Counted from the stretch's first letter, positions 31,253-43,427 are shown. The stretch: DNA of 64,000 bases from Coleophoma eucalyptorum (GCA_026120035.1 JALRME010000008.1:248001-312000); one strand, 5' to 3'. Notes: a model not told the origin generated them from the letters alone. Numbers and translations are program-made.

Positions 31253-33438
31253 GAATAGAACAAGATCATTATCATTCGAGCATGTAGATCAAATGCCTCG
31301 TTTTAAATCCGTCGCGTTGGTGTTGCTGGTGTCTTTGAGCCTTTGATATCCTTGCTGTTATTGTTGTTGCTACGAGGTTGCCGAGGAAGTGGCATGGGAA
31401 ATGGTCGGCGCGTCATCACGTGAGACACAAACCACCACTTGTTAATGTTAGATCGAGACAACAGTAATCGCACCATGATGAAACCAGGCTCTGCTAGTAT
31501 TAGAGTTCTGCGATGATTGTCCAAGGCTAGATGAAGAACCTACTAAAGCCGTAGATTTCTAATATTACCGCTTTTGACAAATGTATATGCCCAGAATACA
31601 AGCGTAGTAATAGCAACTTGTGTCAAGCACCACCTAATCTACTGATCTAAACAGTAGTCTAAGAGCGAGAAAAAAGAGAGTAAAAGAAAGGGTAGAAGGT
31701 TAGGGTCACATACAGTCACCTCCAGCCATATTCATGGTCGCGTTACGGGACTGGATATCATATAACAGATTCTAGAAGACCAAGATCGCAAGGACTTTTC
31801 AAGAGCCCCTTCAAGAGCTGATGCGATCCATGACATGTAGTCCCTTTGACGATGCCAACCTCTCTTTCAAGCTTTTCATGGTAATATATATGCCACACTG
31901 CAAAATAGGTCACCATCCACATATTCTTTTAGCCGTAGGAATGAGTAACATTCTACCGAGTACTGATCATATGCAGTGAATGATACCCACCAAGAAATGG
32001 CCAAGGTCTATCCTCTAAAGCGAGGCGCAATGCTTGAGAGAGATAAAGTGGTTTCCGGCAACGCTCCGAGTGGAGAATGCAGGACACGGTCAGGAGCAAC
32101 ATCCTTGTCGCAGATCTCCAATTAGCTTCCCTATAAATTTCCTAAAGTAGAAAGCGACTTCAAACTCTGTCTTATGATTTCTCCAGTCAGAATTCATATT
32201 GCCTGATCATAACTGACAAAGTCGCGGGAGAAATCTATACATTGACCAAGATCAAAAGATTAGGAAACATTAGGTCAGCTCCCGAGCACCAAAGAGAATC
32301 ATTGTCATTAGCAAAAAGCTTTGCTCTAAAAGATGGTGCTGTTCCTCTGAAGAGCCGTATTTTAGATTGTGAGACCCACGCGGTAATTCATTCCCAAAAG
32401 CTCATCAGCATAGCATCACTGCTCCGTAGAAAATTAAAAACTTTATCTTTTTTTTTCAAAATCGAAAGCTATTCAGAGGTGAATTGAAGCTTTTTATGGT
32501 ATAGCACTAGAAGAATAAAAGGTAATGCACCAAAGCTTAGCATCTTATTATGGTTGTCCTTGCTATTCGACCCATAGATCGACTGACTCAAGCTTTCATT
32601 ACGCCCAAAAAAATCCACTATTGTGCAGTCCCCGCCCCTCATATCAGATCAACCTGGGAATATATGTGTTTCGGTTTGTACTTTTTCCATTTCTTAATCC
32701 ATGGCTTTTAGATTTGCACCAGAAATCACATCACATACTGCAGTACAGACGGACTATTCGGCAAGTCGGAGGCCAGAAGTGCCGTCGCAAAGAGAGAGGT
32801 TGAAGCCGGAAAATACACCCTTGGTTTCAGAAATAGGAATAGATCATCATTGGATTTGAAGATGGAAGAAAACCCAAGCGGTTCATCCGACCAGGAAGTT
32901 ACTTCGTATTACAGATATCCCCACTATCTTCGAAGGCGACACGTCATATTACTGTGGAAGAATCTCGTTAAATGCCTTCCGTTGGGGGTCTGTCCCCCAC
33001 AACTACCGAACCGTGGCATTGAATTTGGCTGAACATCAGCCTCGATTGAGCCTAAATATATTTATATCCGCCACGTAACACAATACATGAGATCCGATGA
33101 TGGCTTCAAGTTCTACAATGTTTCATTTTGAGAGAACAAGCGTACTGCTTTTCGTCCTTTGCGGTGCTACAGGGTTTCCGAACAATGAGGGTTGGCTCAG
33201 TTGTGTATCCAGGACTAGACCATGAGCCGGAAATTGAAGCTCCTTTGATTTCCTTTGCATTACGCACTGCAAGATCAAGTTCTCAGGGGTTGCGGAAGTT
33301 TGTCGCCACTGACATCGGGGTTTTTCAGACATGAAGACATGATCTTCATATGTCCACAGATACATATAAGATGAACACGGCTTTTCAAAATTCACATTCT
33401 CACCCACTTCTCAGTGCTTCTCTACATTCTTTAAAACC
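31253..33438. other. Gene-poor 2.2-kb stretch
   Basis: No supported gene. Short frames at 32242-32487, 32525-32803, 32850-33032 and 33123-33407 have no recognisable domain and cannot be linked by clear splice sites. The last 60 bases form the leader of the tannase-family gene. Confidence 0.45.
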
Positions 33439-35224
33439 ATGAAGCTTCTATTCCTGGCCACCGCTTTGGCTCTGGCCGATGGTGCTCTCGCACTAAATTG
33501 CAGCGTCACGACCATTAAGAAATATCTCCCCAGCAATGCCACTGTATTTTACGCAGACCACTACAATGCGAATGATACTTTTAGCCCTCCCGAGGACTAC
33601 AACTATGGCCTCTACAATTCTGGCCTCCCTCAAATCCAATCATCCTTCGTTATGCCCGTCAGTGGTTGCGTCGTACAGGCCAATGTCAGTCTGCCCAATA
33701 ACACACAGTACAGCATGGGGCTGCTGCTTCCCGATAGCTGGAACGGACGATTCTTGTAAGCATTTCCTATCCTCGGGAGAAATATATAACTAATGCCAGC
33801 TAGAACAGCCGGAAATGGTGAGTTTGCTGGTAGCATCTCGTGGTCTGCCATTGTCGATGCTATGTGGTATGGATTTGCTGCCGTCTCCACCGATACAGGC
33901 CATGAGTCTGGATCGGCTGACTGGGCTTATCAAAATGAGGTTGTGCTACAGAACTGGGGCTGGCGAGCGATGCACGACACTGTTGTCAAGTCCAAGACCA
34001 TCATCGCCGGTTATTACAGCCAGAATATTTCTTACAGCTACTACCGTGGATGTTCTGCCGGTGGAAAGCAAGGTTTGAAGGAAGTCGAGATGTTCCCGGA
34101 GGATTTTGACGGCGTCATTGCTGGTGCCCCAGCCTGGTGGACTACCCATCTCCAAGTCATTTGCCCCAAGCCTCCACTGCGCTATCATCATGACTGACTT
34201 TGCTCTAGTTATGGGATGTTCTCGTTGGTATTTGGAACTATCCCGTCAATGCTTCGTGGTACCTCGACTCAACCGCAATCGCAGCGGTTGCCGCCGAGGT
34301 CTTACGTCAATGCGATCCTCAGGACGGTGTTGTTGATGGCATAATTATGGACCCCCGCAGCTGCGTCTTCCGTCCGCAGACTCTTTTGTGCAAGTCAAGC
34401 TCAGCCAACTCGACTTGTTTGACTCCCGACCAGATCAGTACGGTGAACAAAATGCATAACGACTGGATTGAGGCCAATTCAACCTTTGTCTTCCCTGGTT
34501 TTGAGCTTGGATCAGAGGGCAGCTGGTCCTCCAGTGGTCCAGATTCAACATTCGTCGGTTATATTACCGATATGTTGCAGCTTGGTCCAGACTGGACCTG
34601 GGAGGATTGGAACCCAAGTCTGGTTGCTCTTTCTGATGAGTTGAATCCTGGAAATGCAACTGCGGGTGATTTCGATATATCTCCTTTCTATGAGCGGGGA
34701 GGTAAGCTTATCCACTACCACGGATTCTCGGACCCTTCGATCGCCACCGGATCTAGTATTTATTTCTACGATCACGTTCAAGAAGCCCTAGCTGAGAAGG
34801 ATATTGACATGGACGACTTTTACCGTTTCTTCTTGGTCCCTGGAATGCTGTATGTTTCCCTCTTTTCTCTTTTAAAGGCGGCACCCACTAACAGTTCAGG
34901 CACTGCGAGATGACACCTGCCAGCGTAGCAGCTCCATGGTACATTGCTGGAGACGGGCAGAATACTGCACTTTCAGGTACCACAACTTACCACAGTGTTC
35001 CTGGATATGAAGACGCAAAACATGACGTTGTACTTGCCATAATGGCCTGGGTTGAAAATGGCACGGCACCTGACACCATGATTGCAACCAAGTATATCAA
35101 TGATGACCCTGCCGATGGTGTTGAGAGACAACGAACCTTATGCCCATTCCCTTCAGTAGCCACTTTCAACAACAATGGAAGCGTTAACGCTACTGAGGGC
35201 TGGGGATGCAGCACTTTATATTAG
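33439..35224 (+). CDS. Secreted tannase/feruloyl esterase-family hydrolase
   Basis: Four exons: 33439-33755, 33804-34155, 34209-34849, 34900-35224; the product is 544 residues. A signal peptide (MKLLFLATALALADGALAL) leads the protein. The family's CS-D-HC arrangement is visible: Cys189-Ser190 in RGCSAGGKQG, Asp398 in HGFSDPS and His438-Cys439 in GMLHCEM. In the family the two cysteines form a disulphide that links the catalytic Ser and His. Many NxS/T sequons fit secretion. It should cleave galloyl or hydroxycinnamoyl esters in plant material. The third intron-exon junction gives GMLHC where relatives have GMGHC. Intron 1 ends at the second of two nearby AGs (CCAGCTAG), because the first would bring in a TAG stop. 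Intron 2 has a weak GTCATT donor. Confidence 0.92.
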
Positions 35225-35512
35225 AAGGACTGTTTGGTAGAATAGCTTAACAAAAGTAGGATTCTAAATCTATATCACAGTTATGTCTGGATACTTTATA
35301 GGCTACAAGGCAAGCATGTGTTTAATGTGAATAGTGTAGCTCCTAGGTAAAGGCGTCCACGTGAGAATACTAGACTGGAACCAATAGTAGAAGTAGGTCA
35401 CTATACACGTCGAGAGACTATAAAGCGAAAGCAAAATGGTGTATCGTCTATATTCTCAATTTATAAGCAAGTTAAAGCAAACTCTTGCTTTTATTGAATA
35501 GAGAAGTTAAAA

Positions 35513-36582
35513 CTACTGAAAAACAGTCTTGTTCTTCGTGACCTCTTCGAAGACTTCGAGATCATGCCCAAATACAAGCGTGGCGTTGAACTGATTTTTC
35601 AGATTCTTCACCATCCCATTGCTCCTACACCATTGCGTATGGTCTCTCGCTAACCACCCTTGTGGATGAGTGTCCTCGAAATTTTCCTTCACGTGGTATT
35701 GGTCCGAGGTGAAGATAAAATTCCCATCCTTCTGTAGGTTCACCTGCATGAGGCACAAGCCGGGGGTGTGTCCAGGGGAATGATGAAGGGTTATGCCTTG
35801 GAAGATCTCGTAATGAGGCTGGTTGAAGGTTTGCCAGTTCAGCTTCTCTAGATCCATGTAACTACCCAAGTAGACTCCCAGATCGGCTCCGGTGCCTACA
35901 GCCCAGCATGCGTGTTTGAATTCTTCCTCGTGAGTGATGATTGGTACACCAGTACCAACAAAATGTTCTAAGCCTCCTGCGTGGTCAAGATGTAGGTGGC
36001 CCATAATCACGGCCGTCACTTCTTTAATGTCATGGCCAGTGGCTTTGATTGCCGTGGTAAGCTTGTGCTCTTCAGCATACCTTGTGCGAGGAAACAAATC
36101 TGTTATAGGAAATCCCACTTTCTAATTTGGCGGAGATACATAAGTCTACCTGCTATGCTGCGAGTTGGGAGCAGGACACCACCTACAATATCAATATCCT
36201 CGGCGCATCCAGTTTCGAACAAAATAAGACCAGCTTGGGGATGCTCGATCAGGACTGCCATGAGGACCAACTCACGCCGCTTGCTCTCAGGATTGAGGTT
36301 TGATAGAGTGCTGACATTGCCAGCTTGCAAGATCCTATCCGGTATTAGCTTATGAATGGATTGGGCGCCCTATCCGACTATTGCAGGAAAAGTTGCGGCA
36401 AGTTAGAAATTCAAATGAAAATGAGCCAATAGCAGTAGGTTTACACACCAGCCATTATCAACGGTTAATGAACCAAGATTAAGCATCCACATTTTAGTGC
36501 CGGGAGGGCACGTGTATGCTGGGACACGACTACTAGCAAGCAGTTCCGACATGGCGAAATCCGAAGCAGCAGTAGCATCCAT
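35513..36582 (-). CDS. Metallo-beta-lactamase-fold hydrolase, lactonase-like
   Basis: Three exons: 36582-36449, 36334-36187, 36121-35513; the product is 296 residues. Metal ligands are HLHLDH (His136, His138, Asp140, His141), His212 in SPGHTPG, Asp234 in FTSDQYH and His280 in VFGHD. Together they form a complete two-metal site as in AHL-lactonase-like and AttM-type enzymes. The N-terminal MWMLNLGSL is typical of this group. The first intron is long for this window (114 nt). The exact splice at 36187/36121 is the least certain: GTAGGT is the strong donor and the phase closes, but a donor one base inside would change a single residue. No signal peptide; cytosolic hydrolysis of a lactone or similar ester is likely. 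Confidence 0.85.
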
Positions 36583-38298
36583 TATAACACTGAGGCGAAG
36601 CAGAGAGGTATGATATATAGGAAGCAAAATAGAGTTGAAGAGCAATGGATTGAATAGGACACCAAAGAAACTTAAAACTGGGGGGCTAGGTACGGCGGTG
36701 ACAGGAGGTAGGATGTAGAGTGATAAGCCTTTTTAGATTAGGAGTAAAAGAAACAGTGATAGCGGCTTAACTTATAGGACGAAGATGAGGTCAGACAAGA
36801 TGACTTCTACACTGGTGACCGTTTCGGGACTTTGTTGAGAATCCATCAAGATTCAAGATTATATCTATATCTAGAAGAAGATACGACCGGTAGCTACCTC
36901 ACTGTTGATACGGTCGTGAACTAGATTGTTGATTGGTGGTTGAAAGCGAAACCTAAGGGGGTGTGTAGCATATCAGGACTGCTTAAGAATATGAGAGGGT
37001 AATAATGCGAGATGGCCAATTAAAGAAAGTGAGACGGCTTTTCGTTTAGTTATTTGAAATTGTCCATCTGGAAGTGTTGATGGAGATAGGCTTGACTGAA
37101 GGCCATAAGACGCTTGCTTAGCCTTGCTCTTCGGAATTATCTTAGGGTAGTGTGCATCTCATACTTTACAGTTGTGAAAACCCAGAAAAAGAAAAATTGG
37201 CATATACACCTATTTCTTTGCTCTAAGATCAAGAGTCATGGAAGTAGAGCTACGAAAGAAGAAGCATCCGACAGTCAGCGATTGATCATGCGGGCTTAGA
37301 GTAGCATGCCATGTAAATAAGAATGTACAAGAGATGCTCTCTTCACGCCCTTTAGAACGCCAGGGATAAGAAACTTTGAGTCGGATCAATGGAAGTTCCG
37401 TAAGTAGTGAGAGTCTGGACTTTATTGATTATACGGCAGTTGAGCTATAACTTCGAGACGGGCGAAGGGATGTGTGATGGCCGTATTAGAGGGTGTTCGG
37501 ATTTAGGACGTGAATGATGTACAACAATTGTATGTACACCTTGCGAGATCGAGCTTTGCGAGTATTTCGTAACGGCTATGCATGTCAGAAGTCACACAGT
37601 CGATGTGATTCGCACAAACATTCTGTGCGCAATCGTTCGTGATACTCGCATGGCGCATTCCAACGTGAGCTGAGCCTACGTAAGCAATAGACCGCAATGA
37701 TAGGTAACAATCACAAGTCAAATAGAAATAAGATACCTTCCTTCCCTCAAAGTCACTCTTCACCCTTGAACGCCGCTTATTTGATATCCTTGCCTGGCAT
37801 TGGCAGATGACTAAGTAAGGTAGGGTCTCTTTACTCTTTATACTTATTCGCATCGCTTACAACTATGTTCATCCAAATTCAGTCGTCTGCCTCTTTGGAA
37901 CCCAGATGACTTTTTTCAAGTACTTGATTACTTGGAGGTCTTTAGTTTCTTACATAATTTGGCAACCCGTTCTCTCTTCTGAAATCATATCGAGAATTGA
38001 CGAGCGTCTAGGACAGTGATGCTGCAGGACACTATAAGATTCCTGGCGACCAAACAGCTAGCCACGCCAAGTGTTTCGGTCGCAGCATCCCTTGTCTTGC
38101 GCAAATCATTTCATAGTTGACTAACTTCTCGGGCTAAGTTTTCATGCCTTCACAGATCAGTTCAAGTGATGCTTTTGCTCTAGTGTGGTGGAATTTGCAC
38201 AACGATGGATGGATAGTTAACGAACACGTCCACAAAATAGGCGTCTATTTCTATATAGCAAAACTATAAAATATAGATCCTACGATTATCATAGCCAC
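36583..38298. other. Gene-free spacer
   Basis: 1.7 kb with only short, overlapping frames (for example 37114-37299 and 37503-37853). No domain or repeat is recognised. Confidence 0.45.
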
Positions 38299-39006
38299 CT
38301 AGACATCTAAATTTCGATGTCTCTGCTGTATGTGCCTCTTTTGATGATCTCGTCTTGGAAATCCTTTGCCGCGTGGCTGGGAGTACTTGCAGTCCTCGAC
38401 GGGACAAAAGAACAACTCAGTGACTGGAAGCACTTCAGTGTGATTCGTGACTTCAGATGACGAGTGAGGTCTTTCCTATATCGAAATCCAGATGGGGCAC
38501 ATCCTTCGATTGGACATTTGAATGGCGCGGTGTGCTTTTGGTGTGGCGGCTAGATTTGGTCGGTTGGGGTCCTAGGTACTATTTAGAATCCTTCAGAAGA
38601 AATTCACTTCAATTAGGACAGATGTTCGAAGTTGTCAGAGCACGTAGGACATGTATGTGGTGAGGCATGTGGTTCTTGTGGTCTTGTTTCTGGTACAGCA
38701 TCAAATGCATCGGCATAAGGATTGGGGGGTGGATCCAAATACAAATCCTGAAAGAAAGTAGCCTGTGGCACTTCAGAGGAGCCTGAGAAAGAATTTGGTT
38801 CATGTAAGCTATAAGTTGAGGCCGTTGATGGTTCAGGCAGATCGTCATGGAACTGCTGCGTTTATGAAGGTGCAGATTCCAATGAAGACGGAGGTGGAGG
38901 AGCGTGGTTCCTCAGATCCAATAAGCGAGGATCGATAAATCGTTCAGTGTTATTTAAGTAAAAGTTATTTAAGTAAAAGTTTCCCTCGAAACTAGCTCCA
39001 TGGTCT
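38299..39006 (-). pseudogene. C2H2 zinc-finger regulator, decayed
   Basis: Reading on the minus strand from about 39006, a frame runs NHAPPPPSSLESAPS, hits a TAA, and continues TQQFHDDLPEPSTASTYS...FFQDLYLDPPP and HTCPTCSDNFEHLS, then another TAA. Further on, in shifted frames, come KHTAPFKCPIEGC...RKDLTRHLKS and finally FFCPVEDCKYS...RRDHQKRHIQQRH with a stop at 38299. Three C2H2 fingers are therefore recognisable. Both in-frame stops would be CAA (Gln) with one C-to-T change, as in RIP. Two 2-base insertions break the frame between fingers. The 3' end of finger 1 may contain an intron (donor GTGAAT, acceptor CTAG) that no longer joins in frame. A nuclear transcription factor is the likely ancestral role. 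Confidence 0.75.
38949..38979. repeat. 15-bp tandem duplication inside the zinc-finger pseudogene
   Basis: The unit TATTTAAGTAAAAGT occurs twice in direct succession; on the minus strand it repeats the codons for NFYLN, so it was in frame before the gene decayed. Confidence 0.75.
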
Positions 39007-39716
39007 TCGGAAATCCGCTGTACCCTTCTGACAAGTAAGCTTCCTCGGGTTCAAAGGAAGAAGCTCACGGCCAGGGATGAAAGGTCGTGCCCTCAAACGA
39101 ATGAAATAGCGTGACAGCAGCAATAAATAAAAGAATGCAGGCGTTTCGGACGCCGAAACGCCTTTTCTTTGCTGTAAAGAGGAAAGAGGAAAGAAAATAG
39201 AAAAATACGAGCGCTGAAGATCGATATTTAAGATGAAGAGTTCGGGATCATGCGATTGATTGGAGGAAGAAGCGATGGTAGGCCTCTTTTTCTACGTCGT
39301 GTTTATTGGTCAATCGTGCCGTCGTTCCAGCAGAAAACCATATCTCTTAATCCTGATTCATGCTATTGGAGTACTGTCTGTTTGGGTCTCTCCTGTGCTC
39401 CTAGAATCAAGTTGTACTAGGCCAGATGGTTGTGCTTAAAAGTATGCATACCTCCCGTCTTCTTTTCCGTTTATCTTCTAATTTGAAACTCCCAGTGTAT
39501 TCCAAACATCCCAATTCTCTATTATATTATCTCAGCTTAATCTGAAGTGAGTCTCCAAGACCGAAATGAATGCATCACTGGCCAAGCATGAGAGTATTTG
39601 CCATCAACATTATCTGACGTTCGCCTTCGCTGACACACAAACTTTTCAGCAGGAAATCATGTCGGAACTATTCTGCTGCAGAGATGTGAAGCCCTACCGA
39701 CCACAAAATTTGCTAA
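39007..39716. other. Spacer with a perfect hairpin
   Basis: 710 bp without a supported gene. It includes the hairpin at 39139-39163. The first 60 bases may belong to the N-terminal part of the zinc-finger pseudogene. Confidence 0.45.
39139..39163. other. Perfect 11-bp inverted repeat with 3-nt loop
   Basis: AGGCGTTTCGG and its exact complement CCGAAACGCCT are separated by ACG and followed by TTTTCTTT. The GC-rich stem stands out in AT-rich surroundings. It could form a hairpin in RNA or be a palindromic protein site. Confidence 0.7.
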
Positions 39717-40184
39717 ATGAGCCCAAATTTTAAAACTTTCATCGATTGGGCAACCTTTCCAAGGACCAGTTTCGTCTCCGACTTGGCAGGTATTGATGAA
39801 CTCTTGCAGAAGTCCGCAGCCTACACAATTCAACTGGTCCGACAAGTGAATTACGGGCCCCTGGAGTCAAAGAGATATTTCCTCCTCGAAAATGAAGACA
39901 ATGGAACGAAGACATTCCATGAGATCACAGAATCTGCGCTCATAGAGGCAAACTATGAAAAACTCAATGCGCCAGCGCCCTGTCAGAACTTTTTAAGTGA
40001 TAGTATTACTACTGACATTATAAGCAGGTACAAGAACTTCAAATGTGATTCTCACAACAAGTTCTTCGAAGTAAACATTTACCAGAAGAATCCAGTCAAC
40101 AAGCACCACTGGCGTGCGAATATTGCAAGACCAGCTGGAGATATTAATCTGCAGAAGCTGGATGACACTAAGTGTGTTTACTAA
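39717..40184 (+). CDS. Small protein of unknown function
   Basis: A 155-codon frame that I do not recognise. The composition is protein-like: mixed hydrophobic and charged residues, with IDELLQKSAAYTIQLVRQV and SKRYFLLENEDNGTKTFHEI reading like alternating strands and a helix. It has three Cys and ends in DTKCVY. No signal peptide or membrane helix starts at this ATG. An upstream frame (39566-39733 region) could supply an extra exon, but I see no convincing junction. It stands alone, with over 500 bp to each neighbour. A small effector-like or cytosolic protein is possible; the call rests only on length and composition. Confidence 0.45.
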   Translation: MSPNFKTFIDWATFPRTSFVSDLAGIDELLQKSAAYTIQLVRQVNYGPLESKRYFLLENEDNGTKTFHEITESALIEANYEKLNAPAPCQNFLSDSITTDIISRYKNFKCDSHNKFFEVNIYQKNPVNKHHWRANIARPAGDINLQKLDDTKCVY

Positions 40185-40740
40185 GCTTGAATGGTCAGCC
40201 AATACACTAATCTCAATAATCCCACAGGTAAAAAGCGCTTCGTCCTAGATAAGCTACCCAGGGAGGGGGGATAAGGTGGGGGACTAGGGGTGAGGATACA
40301 ACGTTATAACATGAAAGGAGTTATGGGAAGTCCCTATAATTTGAAACAACTTGATAGCTATTATCTCTATGAGGAGCTCTCTTTCTTTGTTCCTTTTGAT
40401 ATACCTCAATCTCATACTACCTGTATATCTCACATTGAACTCTAAATAGTAGCAAACTTATAAGCAAGAAGTTCCGGAATTTATTTCAAAGGTGAGTAAG
40501 GTTATTTACACTTCCGTTGTGCTCGATCGTCTTTTACGCCCAAGTCGGAGTTTTAATTCTGGCGTCGTCTCTAACTCCAACCCAATTCATTGGAGAGCAA
40601 TATAAATCTCCTTGAGTATCTTCATAATACTCGAGCGGAGGTCGGCTGGGATTCTTCCGCCATTTGGAAACCATATAGAGTAACACCCTATATGTCCTCT
40701 ATAATGTCTCATGCATCCACCGTGTCCTGGATTAAGAAGA
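40185..40740. other. 3' spacer
   Basis: 556 bp with no supported gene; it contains the 3' ends of the small unknown gene and of the secreted cysteine-rich gene. Confidence 0.5.
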
Positions 40741-41551
40741 TCAATGACTTGAGAGCACACCTCTCTTTCTTTCCTTGAAAATCCTTTTGGTGCTTGCTGA
40801 GTTCGGACATTGAGATGAAGCCGGGGAACAGATGTTGTATCCACAGCATGAATTCACCTCGCACACAAAACCCGCACCGCAATCAGCATTGCGCCCACAC
40901 TGGGCGGCTCCGGGACAGTCGATGGTGCCAGTGCAGACTGCATTATGCTCTGTATCAAAGACACACACACATTCTGGGTTAGAGTTGTAGCTACACGGAA
41001 CATAGCCTGACTCGCAACGGCCGGGGTTGCTGCAGCCCGGCGTTATGGTGACAGTGGAAGTAACAGTTTTTGTAGTGGACTATCCGATTAACTTATTAGC
41101 CGCTAGTCAATGGGGAAGACGGGAAGATTGCACAACTTACCGGAGCAGCTGCAGTAAAAGCGAAAGCAGTAATCCCCCAGCAATTACAGGCCGAAGAGTA
41201 ACGCACGCTTCCAGAGCAAGCTGAAGCATAAGCTGGCACGGGCACAGCAGCTTGGCGTTTCCCAACCTCTTCAACCTCGTCCTCATGAGAGTAATCAGCT
41301 CTTCGCATCCGCGGGCGCGATGTGATGGTTGCTGTTTCTGTTACGGTGATGGTTGTAGTAGCCGGCGTGACAGTTGCAGCAGCCATGAAGGCAGAACAGT
41401 CTGCTTGACGCGCTGTCACAGCTATCCTGTTAGCACCGCCAGTGACAGCTCGGAGGCAATTGTCTGCGTTGCATGCGTCACGTGCAAAGATCTCATTAGC
41501 GCTAGTAAGGGAAGCCGCAATAGCTACAAAGCCTAGAAGAGAGGCACGCAT
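40741..41551 (-). CDS. Secreted cysteine-rich protein with dibasic processing sites
   Basis: Two exons: 41551-41141 and 41079-40741 (61-nt GTAAGT intron); the product is 249 residues. It starts with a signal peptide (MRASLLGFVAIAASLTSANE). A first part has CNADNCLRAV and ADCSAFM followed by a Thr/Val-rich stretch (TVTPATTTITVTETATIT), a pattern common in fungal wall-associated secreted proteins. Two possible Kex2 sites (PRMRR and EVGKR) bracket a short acidic peptide. The second part has about 16 Cys, with GCSNPGRCESGYVPC, ECVCVFD and GFVCEVNSCCGYNICSP, a disulphide-rich module. The tail is basic (TKRIFKERKRG). Function unknown; a wall protein or effector is plausible. Confidence 0.82.
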
Positions 41552-42327
41552 TGTAAGTAGATTGAATGAAAATATACGGGTGTATAGGTTCACAATGAGG
41601 TGGAAGAACAAGAGGGAATAATCACAATACCATGAGGGCCATGTTCTTATATACAACAATCTGACGAGCAGCATAGCAGAATTAGGGGAATGGCTGGATA
41701 TCATGAGATGGCTGGATAAATTTCCACAGCTTGGCTGACTGCCCAAACTTCCACTCACCTAGCTCCAGCTCAAATTCCCCCACAAGAGTCTTGTCTCTTG
41801 CCCATCTCTACTGCTCTTGGTGGCGAGGGGACTAGCAGGTAACCGAAAACGAGTTAAGGATAGTCTCAGTATAGCACGAAGCCAAGCGCGTACTAACAAT
41901 AAAGTAAAACGAGCTTAAATATGCTTTTCGAGTGCGGGGATTTAGCAATGTAACCTATATGGACAATTCATTCCTACTTCGGTTAAAGGCCCTTCCAAAA
42001 TGCACGAGGGCGGGAGTAAGGCTGAACTCTCACGGACCCCAAAAGCGATCGGTTTGAGGCACGGGCCAACAATACCACTATTCCAGCCCCTTTTATGTTC
42101 TCTTTCCGACGTGATAAACTGACTTCTTCCTATAATACAGTGTGCTTCCGACTCGAAGATCTTGCGCGCGAGTGAAATAGAGGATTAAATGTAGATTCCT
42201 CGCTAGACATAAGTTTGATATGTAGACAATACATAAAACAAGAGTAAATCTTGAAAGTAGTAAGTTATATTAATAAAATAGTTTTTCATTTGGGAAATTG
42301 GATCTAGGCTAGAAGATGGTAATATAC

Positions 42328-42394
42328 GCGCTTGTAAAGTACACTAGTTAAACTTTTAAATTACTATGTATTGCAAATTATTTCTTTCCAGATA
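42328..42394 (+). repeat. Direct repeat copy A (about 67 bp)
   Basis: Begins GCGCTTGTAAAGTACACTAG and ends TTATTTCTTTCCAGAT. It matches 43362-43427 with mainly transition differences. Confidence 0.85.
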
Positions 42395-42865
42395 TTATAG
42401 TTTTCAAGTCACGCTACCTAGCTAGTTACGTGTTATAGTATCCTTAGTAAGAGAGGTATGTATACCTTCCTCATTTACACTCTTCTAAACATTATCTATA
42501 ACCCTTTTCACTAAACATATATTAATATATCGTCTATATTAGGTAATCTTATACGCGTTACGGGCCTAGACGAGGCCGCGTACTACAAGTGAGTATAGGA
42601 GGATATAATATATATATATATATCCTTTAGCATACACCTTATTTCAATTGTAATAACAGGTCAAAACGTGGTGTAATAATGTAGAAGATTCTTCTAAGTC
42701 AATGTGATGTGGAGGAGGGTATCAATACCCTCTCCCGATTGTAGTATCACATGATTACAAACGAGTGTACAAATACAAGCTAATATGACTATTACATCAG
42801 TTTGACAGACGAGAATTATTTGAGACTGTTCAAATTATGTGATAGGAGAGTCAGAAATCGAAATC

Positions 42866-42893
42866 TGAATGCTCTTGAATGCTCTTGAATGCT
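42866..42893. repeat. 10-bp tandem repeat, nearly three units
   Basis: The unit TGAATGCTCT is repeated twice and followed by TGAATGCT. Confidence 0.8.
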
Positions 42894-43361
42894 ATAACTG
42901 TTAAGAGTATCTCGCTAAATATTTGAAAGGTGAGAGCAGTAAATCGGCGTAGGCTCTAAATAGCTCTTCCTATTATTACCCTTCTATAAACTAAGCCCGG
43001 CACTTATAGTATAGTGTGACTAACTACTAAGCTAAGTTCGGTGATCTTTGTAGTGGGTCGTCTCTTTGTACATGGGTTTTGCCGAAGTTATCTTAAAACT
43101 TGCCGATGCCCGGTTGAAAACTTTCAGCATTACTCACGTGTACAGTGAGTATCGCATCATTAGACAACCTACATATGGTTCTACGTAGCCAGAAAGGGAT
43201 TTGAAGATGAGGATATAGTAATCTGGCGGGATTACAACGACTCTTAGAGAGCAGAGTTGATGCAAATAGACTCCCTCTCTGAGTAAACTATTGGAATTAA
43301 ATAACATATCTCGAACAGCAAGATATCCATCGCCTCTTATTGACTGACTGAGTCAGTATAA

Positions 43362-43427
43362 GCGCTTGTAAAGTACGCTAGCTAAACTTTTAACTTACTA
43401 TATATTACAACTTATTTCTTTCCAGAT
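43362..43427 (+). repeat. Direct repeat copy B (about 66 bp)
   Basis: Begins GCGCTTGTAAAGTACGCTAG. Against copy A it differs mostly by A/G and T/C changes, and it ends TTATTTCTTTCCAGAT in the same way. Confidence 0.85.

Noticed and set aside
39139..39163. Hairpin plus T-run as a rho-independent terminator
   Set aside because: The DNA is clearly eukaryotic, and no gene ends just upstream in the right orientation.
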